From the NCBI GenBank assembly GCA_004369045.1, contig ML213515.1, forward strand, positions 312,401 through 376,400: a DNA stretch of 64,000 nt, read 5' to 3'. This document shows positions 57,641 through 64,000 of the stretch, piece by piece. The stretch comes from Heliocybe sulcata. Taxonomy: Eukaryota; Basidiomycota; Agaricomycetes; Gloeophyllales; Gloeophyllaceae. Below the pieces are notes generated by a model that worked only from the letters and a program-made list of their open reading frames with translations, was not told the DNA's origin and made no database searches. Within the stretch, counting starts at the first letter, position 1. Each line of letters opens with the position of its first letter. Made by a program: the position numbers and the translations under genes.

Positions 57641-58640
57641 GAAGAAAATAAAACGAACGAGGGGATATTCGTATATTCCCGCCAGCAGCCCTCGCCAGCC
57701 ACCTTCACGGTATCTGTAATCATCTCTGACCATAGCGAGTTCCACAGCCCCTCTCCTGCACCTCGCGAGACCGACCATTTCCTCACCTGATCAGCAGTAC
57801 CTGCACTCCACGTAGCCTCTGGAAGCCATCTCCCCCCGCACAAAACTACAGCGACATGACAGGCAGCAGGACAAACAGAAGTAAGAAGCCGGTTACACGC
57901 ATCGTGTGCAGTCGGCGTACTCCTCAACCAGATTGACGTACTGCACCTCCACCTTAGGCTTGTCGTGGCTGGTAGGAACACAGGTCCGCGGGAGGACAAA
58001 GAAGGCAAAGACAGAACCCGCGGTGTGCCCGGGTGTCAGGCTCCTCGGTATCGATTCCATCCTTCGGGGTAAGGGAGCGGTGCCGGATTCGGACGAGGTG
58101 GCGATGGTCGAGGGGAGGTGCAGGCAATCTGCGTAGCGGGAGCGGGTGGCGGGAACGGCTGTGAGTGGAGCCGACGGGGAGACAGAATGTGCAGGAGGAT
58201 ACAGAAGGGTTCAGTGAAGCCGGAAGTCACGAGGATCCAGGCCGCGAGAGGGACGGCTTGGCGCGCTGTTTGTGTGCGCGGGTGCTGTAACGTGGGGAGC
58301 ACTCACTGTTCTGGTCTGAGGGCGTTTATGGACAGAGTAGTATATCGACTGACCTCCCTCTGCTCTCTGGGCAGCTCGCTCTCATAGCGCAGAAACTCCC
58401 GGTCATGATCCCACTCCTTAAGGCGAGGGGGACATGCAGGCAATACCGCTCGAGCACACGCTCGTAACCTTCGATCTGGGATCGATTTACCTGCTCTCTT
58501 CTCCTGAACCGCCCATCCGCAATTCTACGGCCAATATCGAGCATTCGAGCTTCCAAGCTGATATGACGAGGGTCTGAGGAGAATTTCCCGAGGGCATAAA
58601 CGTGGGACTAGGCTTCTGGCCGAGGATCGTGGGCGTGTAG
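57640..58640 (-). pseudogene. Dead copy of the tail-anchored membrane-protein gene
   Basis: Paralogue of the gene at 63089. Recognisable pieces: MLDIGRRIADG, EGYERVLERYCLHV, then in a shifted frame REFLRYESELPRE, then the exon starting MLPTLQHPRTQTARQAVPL, and near the end SLWSEMITDTVK. The reading frame changes between the first two pieces and again after the splice site, the middle Ser/Pro-rich part is out of frame and the membrane segment is not kept as one hydrophobic run. Several independent breaks mean it is not a working gene. Confidence 0.65.
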
Positions 58641-59689
58641 GTGCGTGAAGAGCCGGTGCAAGTGAGTGCGAACAGAGAGTGAGGTTATTCCTGAGAGCGG
58701 GTGGAAGCGACTCGAGCTCTTTCGCCAGGGGCTAGGATGCATAGGACCTCACCTGAGTCATCTCCATCGTTATCCGCCACAGATCCCATTACCGCCGGCG
58801 CGCGTCGAACTCGTCAAATGGTCACGCACTGGATGACTGCACCGCAAGACAGATGTCATCACACGGGTAGCCGTGATGACCCAGACCCTCAAGAAATGGA
58901 GTGACGCCTTCATTGTATTTATCTGGAAGCACAGAAGATACGGTTGCGCGGGTTGGTCCAGACAGAGTGTCGAAGAGACTTGGAAGAGACCCAGCAAGAA
59001 GCGCGCAGCCCGCACGGTGCGACATTTGCTTTGAAGGTATTCATGCCTCAAATGTCTGCGTGACTGCAGAGGCCAAGCAGAAAACGAGAAATTGGAGAAC
59101 GCGAAGATGCGAGGCAAAGGAAGCGCGCCGGGCTCCCTCGGAGCTACAGCGGACGGTTACGGAAGGGGACTTTGTGAGTAGCTTCTAAGCCTGGCCGATG
59201 AAAAACAAACTCGATCGACCCTTTGTTCTTGCCAAGTTGCCAATCGTCCCCGGCTCACCCTCGGCATCTGGGCCCAGCCTTGTCTGAGGACATGCATAGC
59301 ACTTGCCGAGCACGAGTGGGGGCGCTGAATGGGATAGAAACCATGCTCCATTGAGACTGGGCGGAGTGAAAATGTGCCCATTCGTCAGTTGCGGATGGCC
59401 TTCGGATAACGAGTGCGTACCCCTTCAACTTGCTTAGGAGCTAAATATCAGCTGCGAAGAACTTGATTCGTAATAAGCCTAATCCCGACAGAGGCTCTTA
59501 TACTCGTACAGCTATAGAGAAATACGCCGAAAGTGTCGACCATGAACGATAGTACAGACTCAGAATAAGCGCCAAAGAGCTCCCGAACTGTTCAACTTAT
59601 GCCATCTTCTCTCTCAGGCCATTCAGACATAGATCCAAGTTCGCCAATGCCTTGTGAAGCTAAGCAAGGATCTCCAGGAGACTCGTCCT
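58641..59689. other. Spacer between the two tandem units
   Basis: About 1 kb without a recognised gene; frames are short on both strands. Confidence 0.45.
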
Positions 59690-60425
59690 TCAGAGACCCA
59701 GGAGACCCAGCAGTCCTCCCGTAGAGGAGAAGCCGAGACTGATGAGTTCAGTAGCAATGGAAGTAAGCCTGACCCAAGTTGAGCAGTAAGTACGCTTTCA
59801 TCTTCTTTATATAGATATGTACTCACTCAGCAGTCACGCCGGAGATTGTTCCAGGTACGTCGGCCTCCACGGCGGTGATAAGGCCAGACAGAGCTGTATC
59901 GAGCTGCGATACCAGCGTTGTGGCAGTGGCAGTGGGGACGAGCGTGCTGATAGTCGATGCAAGGCTAACGACACTCTGCGCACTATATGTGAGTCGATTT
60001 CATGTAACAAACTGATTCCACTTGCTCACCTCAATTACCGAGATCAGGGCAGTGGTGATCTGTGTGACCGTCGCCTGCCTTTTCTTGAGACCAGGAACGA
60101 GTGCCGCGATAGCAGTAGTGGCACCTTCCAACTGGGACACGACAGTCCCGACGATGGAGGTGACAGCACTGGTGGTCACTTCCCCGGACGTGACCAGATT
60201 AGCTGTGCCCAGGCTTCCTGAGAATCCTTCAGGAAACATAGATAACGAGCCTGGCTTACTGAGTTGAGTGGTGTCGCTGGTGAGATCACCCTCCAGTGTG
60301 GTCAGGATGCCCTCGACGGAGCTGAGCAGGTCACGCTTCTCGACGGCGACAGGCTTGGCGGCGGGAATAGCTGCCGCGCCGACGGCCAGAACGAGGACAA
60401 AGGAGACGATGCGGGTGAGTTGCAT
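59690..60425 (-). CDS. Small secreted helical protein C
   Basis: Third member of the family. Exons join to MQLTRIVSFVLVLAVGAAAI (signal peptide), PAAKPVAVEKRDLLSSVEGI (KR site), LTTLEGDLTSDTTQL, intron, NLVTSGEVTTSAVTSIVGTV, VSQLEGATTAIAALVPGLK, KRQATVTQITTALISVIE, intron, SVVSLASTISTLVPTATATT, LVSQLDTALSGLITAVEADV, PGTISGVTAD, intron, LGFSSTGGLLGLLGL, stop at 59690-59692. About 180 residues, no cysteine. The shared elements with B (AVEKRD/AIDKRD, SGE.T..S.T.I..TV.S.L, KRQ, QLDTAL..., VPGT.S.VT) show common descent. The last intron is longer (about 87 nt). Same strand as B, 6.1 kb away, in the right-hand tandem unit. Confidence 0.8.
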
Positions 60426-63088
60426 GGTGTGGATGGACTATTTGTCGCTGCTGTCGCAAGACTAACGATGCTTGTGCCTAGGCTTCGCTGGTTGCGATGT
60501 GCTGGGGATGAAATGGGTGGACCGTCCCCTGGCTTTTATACATTCCAATACGCCCGTCTCAGCAATATGCCCACGATGTCAATAATAACATTCGTATTTT
60601 CGAGTGAATTGAGAAGAGAACATCGAGAGCATATCATTGGTGGCGTGAGTTTGAGTCCCTTTCCCCGTACTTGCGGTGTGCCGCCCATTGGATGGCCCTT
60701 GCTGCGGTTCCTTGGAAAATAGACGGTCTCATTATTTCTTCTTCCTCTAGGCTCTAGACGGCTCTGCCAGTGGTCGTTCTGTCAATTTTGCATCGGTTGG
60801 GGTGACGCTAGCAGCGGCTGTTGTCCTATAAGCTTCCAACCAGGGGACAATTGTCTGTCATGGGATGTCCGGGATCAGTACAATGCACTCTTCGACTCTG
60901 CTATGTCATTAGAAGGGGAGTGTCTTCGTATGGTCGTAAGCTCTTTCCCCCAAAGCCGCCGCGCTAATTTGCCGTCCATAGGGTCCAAAAAAACAGCGCC
61001 GTAATAGCCGCTGCATATGCGTGCATGATCCTGCGTACTCTGCCTTCTTGCAGTCCTTGAGGAATATTCTGGTAGGTATTTCTCCAATGCGGGCTACTAC
61101 TTCTAGTCTTTCGAACTCAACCAGTGGGCGTACACGTCCCATCAATATCGGGGTTCTTCTCTCGATACGCGTCTTCCCGAGCGGTCCACTAAGGGTCTCC
61201 GTGAAAGTCATATGAGAAACGTGCAAGAGAAATGTCTTCGAATAGGATCGACCAAGACGTTTTGGACGTCAAATAACCTATGACCATGGACGCTAAGTCG
61301 TGCCACCGTCAAGTATGCTGAGTTACTCCGTGCACATGTTCGTGATGTTCAACGGCAATGCATCAGAACAGCTTTATTTGACAGCCTCCCTAATATTTTT
61401 GACCCAGGTGACTGAGGATGGCGCTCGTAGATGGACCTTATTTCCCAAAATAATTCTGAGGGATGTCATCCCATGAAGAGTCTAATGTTATTATTAGCCG
61501 TTTGTCGTAGGCGAATACGTATGTCGAGAGCATGACCGCATGTGCAGACGAATAAATGGCATATACTCTCATGGGACCTTGATTATGGGGACGCTAATGC
61601 ATCCTTGTTCCCATTGATGTAATGGTACAGTAAAGACTCATCATCAATGGTGCGGCGACTGGTTCACTCTAGAACCTACACGTCTTTGCAGGGCATCAGT
61701 GAAATAGGAGATATTCCTGTCTGCCCCCTGAGGCCTGGCTCTAACAAGCTTTGAGCCATTGGATTTGGTACATACGACGGAGGCGGAAGACTGCAGCATA
61801 TATTGCATGCAGAAGGCCACATATTGTTCCGGTCTGCCCTTCTGCTGCCGCATCCAGTTAACTCTTCAGATATACTGAGGTCTTGCTCCGTAGCATGCAA
61901 TAAGTTCCGAAACGTCTGGATGTCTCTGCTTATAGCCACCGCATTGTTTAAGTGAACGTATTCGGCTCAGGCGTCGAGAAAATACTCACAGTGTGCTGGC
62001 GGAGGCCCGTCGTCGGAGGGGGACTCGGAACGAAGCAATCTTACTCCACTTCAGACCGACGGTGAACCAAAATCAGGCCAGCGTGTCTTCCCTGATGCAT
62101 TGCAAGGCACAGGCAGGCCGTAAAATCCGCGTCGCAGGTCAGCTGCACCAGTGTGGGATGACGAGTACGCTCGTTTTCCATTGTCCCTGTAGCCAGCACC
62201 GTAGTCGACCCTAAATATTGAGCAAGGGCATCGATGAATACTGATTCCGCTCGATGGGATTGCATTGCAGGCGGTACCAATTGACATTAATTTCGACCTG
62301 AACGGCCACCTCATACCATCGTTCCCGCCCTCAGCGCTCTCGGCGCCAGCGTCGTTCACCAAGGGCATCGACAACAGTGTAATGCAATTCTAGTCGAGTC
62401 GCAGAAATAAGAAGCGACTGAGGTAGCTAATGCGCGAGGAATGACGACATTGTAAGAATAGAACATTAACGAAGGTAAAACAGGCATACGATCAGCTTCC
62501 TGGGAGTGCAATTGCCGATACGCCGCGGAATATTGACTGGGCACTCCTGCATTTGACGCATGGTGGGAACGCTGGGGAACATGTTCTGGAGAGCCAGCAT
62601 GGCTGTCATTCATTAAGCAGTCGCATTGATGGAATGTACCGGTGCAATAATGGGGACTTTGCCATGGGTGAACTTGGCCATGGGTAGATCTTACGTACCG
62701 CGCTCAAATGCGAGCCAGCCTGCCCTACAACGTATCACGTGCATGGTGGGCCACATTTGCCTGCCACATGTGCAACTTCCCCCTCAGTAAACGGATATAA
62801 CGTTGATGCCCCTGCGTATGCGTACCCTTCGAAGTTGCTTCAATGCATTGAGCGAATACTGTCTTGAACAATTCCTTCCATTACAAACACGTGACCCGAT
62901 ACGCTGATACTAACTGCTACCAGCGACAGGATTCGAAGCACGCATGCACGCTATCTGAACATGGCCTACGCTAATATATATGATATTACGCCTACAATAA
63001 ATAGGAAAACAAACTCAGCGTCCTGACGGGGGTCCAGCAACAAGGGGAACGAAACAAATGAGGGTCTAGTTACATGGTGCACTATCTG
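60426..63088. other. Intergenic within the right tandem unit
   Basis: Promoter of gene C (TATA at 60535-60540), then non-coding DNA partly matching the left unit (61120-61380, 62700-63080). Nothing recognisable as a gene in 61.4-62.7 kb. Confidence 0.45.
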
Positions 63089-64000
63089 CTATACCAGTCC
63101 CCTCCCTCCCATCCTTACTGTATCCCAAATAGCCCTGATAACCTCTGACCATAGCGACGTAAGAAGCCCCTGTCCTGCGGGTCTTGAGATAAGCCTCTTC
63201 CTCACCCGATCAGCAGTGCCTGCACCCCCGACTGCTTTCGGTGCCCGTCTCCGCCGCACACGGAATAACAGAGACAGGACAGGAAGCAGAAGGAAAAGCA
63301 GTATAGAGCCAGTTATGCGCGTGGAATGCAGCCGCACGTATTCCTTTACGAGATTCAGATATTCCACGGCTGTCCGTGGTCCTGCTGAAGACGGCAAAGA
63401 CGCAGGTCTACGCGAGGGCGAGGAAAGGAGTGAGAGCGGACGCGGTGTGCCGGGCGTCTGGCTCCTCGGTATTGATTCCGTTCTCCGGGGCAAGGGTGCG
63501 GTGTTGGGAGCCAACGGGGCAGCAATGGTAGAGGAGCGAAGGTGGGAGATGTTTGTGGGACGGGCGCGTCTGGCAGGAACGACAGTATGAGTAGAGGTGG
63601 TGGAAAGGGAGGAAGAAGAGGCTGCAGATGGCGTGGGTGAGGGTGATCGAGATGGAACTACGGGAATCGGTGAAGGAAGCGGGAGAGACTTGCGGGCTGC
63701 TTGTGTGCGCTGGTGTTGCAACGTGCGGAGCATTTGCTGAAATGGGGTGAGCAGTCGTAACGGATACAATAGCAGATTTCACTGACCTCTCGCCGCTCTC
63801 TGGGCAGCTCGCCTTCATAGCGCAGAAACTCCCGGGCATAGTCCCATTCCTTGAGGCGAGGGAGGGCATGCAGGCAATACAGCTCGAGCACGCGCTCATA
63901 GCCGTTCTCGCCTTCAGTCTTGGGTTGATCAACCTGCCCTCGCCGCGATAACCACTCCTCAATCATTCCACGGCCAATATCCGGGCATTCCAGCTTCAGA
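63089..64000 (-). CDS. Tail-anchored membrane protein (possibly Pex26/Pex15-like), 5' end outside window
   Basis: The gene enters from the right edge. First visible exon: LECPDIGRGMIEEWLSRRGQ, NGYERVLELYCLHALPRLKE, WDYAREFLRYEGELPRERRE, a helical-repeat-like stretch. Then a GT-AG intron (63737-63786) and one long exon: QMLRTLQHQRTQAARKSLPL, a Ser/Pro/Arg-rich linker, TAVEYLNLVKEYVRLHSTRI, the membrane segment GSILLFLLLPVLSLLFRV followed by RRRR, and an amphipathic end LWSEVIRAIWDTVRMGGRGLV. N-terminal helices, a disordered linker and one C-terminal anchor with a basic flank recall peroxisomal Pex26/Pex15 proteins, but that is only a shape match; a family search is needed to name it. Confidence 0.6.

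Larger units (their letters stand above)
53564..58640. repeat. Tandem segmental duplication, left unit
   Basis: Carries secreted gene B and a dead copy of the tail-anchored gene, both on the minus strand, in the same order as the unit at 59690-64000. Interspersed non-coding matches include 54990-55250 with 61120-61380 (for example gcgtaca/tgtccc, aaggacattggtc/ggatcgacc, ggcgtcaaataa, ctatga/ctataa) and 57245-57285 with 62715-62760 (ctgccct..tgtatcacgtg). Sequence is strongly diverged, so the event is old. Confidence 0.65.
59690..64000. repeat. Tandem segmental duplication, right unit
   Basis: Holds secreted gene C and the intact tail-anchored gene in the same order and strand as the left unit (53564-58640). 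The unit continues past the right edge of the window. Confidence 0.65.

Noticed and set aside
1-64000. CRISPR arrays, rRNA genes and tRNA genes
   Set aside because: No regularly spaced direct repeats and no rRNA-like stretch were seen. No tRNA cloverleaf was noticed by eye, but a covariance search was not possible, so a tRNA could have been missed.

Overview
The window looks like nuclear DNA of a filamentous basidiomycete, most likely a wood- or litter-decaying agaricomycete. The genes carry many short introns of about 45-65 nt with GT/GC donors and CTNAC-type branch points. The content fits: a laccase, a GH10 xylanase, a secreted pepsin-like protease, a thaumatin-like protein, several families of small secreted proteins, and fungal versions of PRP2, eIF3j, PWP1, COQ9, GPI1 and NCS2/CTU2. 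Almost all gene models below were assembled by eye by joining exons across splice sites; exon ends are inferred from reading frame and protein similarity remembered from the families.

Layout, left to right. 0-1.6 kb: 3' part of a laccase gene. 1.9-2.3 kb: a palindromic, MITE-like element followed by AT-rich DNA. 3.3-7.7 kb: a duplicated block carrying two copies of a small secreted-protein gene on either side of a COQ9 gene; the second copy abuts a copied tail of the eIF3j gene and, on its other side, a decapitated acetolactate synthase. 7.7-10.4 kb: two host-gene pseudogenes (acetolactate synthase, Gfo/Idh/MocA oxidoreductase). 10.6-18.2 kb: a housekeeping island for RNA and ribosome work (PRP2 helicase, eIF3j, PWP1). 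20.4-25.9 kb: a secretome cluster (thaumatin-like, aspartic protease, xylanase). 28.5-38.5 kb: DUF2235 hydrolase, GPI1, class V aminotransferase, DnaJ co-chaperone. 39-43.7 kb: a small cysteine-rich secreted protein and a large kelch-type single-pass membrane protein. 45-54 kb: first member of a three-gene small secreted family, a multi-pass membrane protein, NCS2/CTU2 and a short uncharacterised gene. 53.5-64 kb: an old tandem duplication in which each unit holds one small secreted gene and one tail-anchored membrane-protein gene; in the left unit the latter is dead.

No operon-like logic is expected or seen. Housekeeping genes sit in tight divergent or convergent pairs (eIF3j/PWP1, GPI1/aminotransferase, DUF2235/GPI1, protease/xylanase), while the secreted-protein genes lie in loose, repeat-prone DNA, are duplicated, and have clear TATA boxes about 70-110 bp before the ATG. 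I found no convincing new multi-gene system. The most notable observations are the mosaic of duplicated and truncated pieces at 5-10 kb, a TA-flanked inverted-repeat element in a PWP1 intron, a strong hairpin in an aminotransferase intron, repeated use of GC-AG introns, and the tandem unit at the right end.
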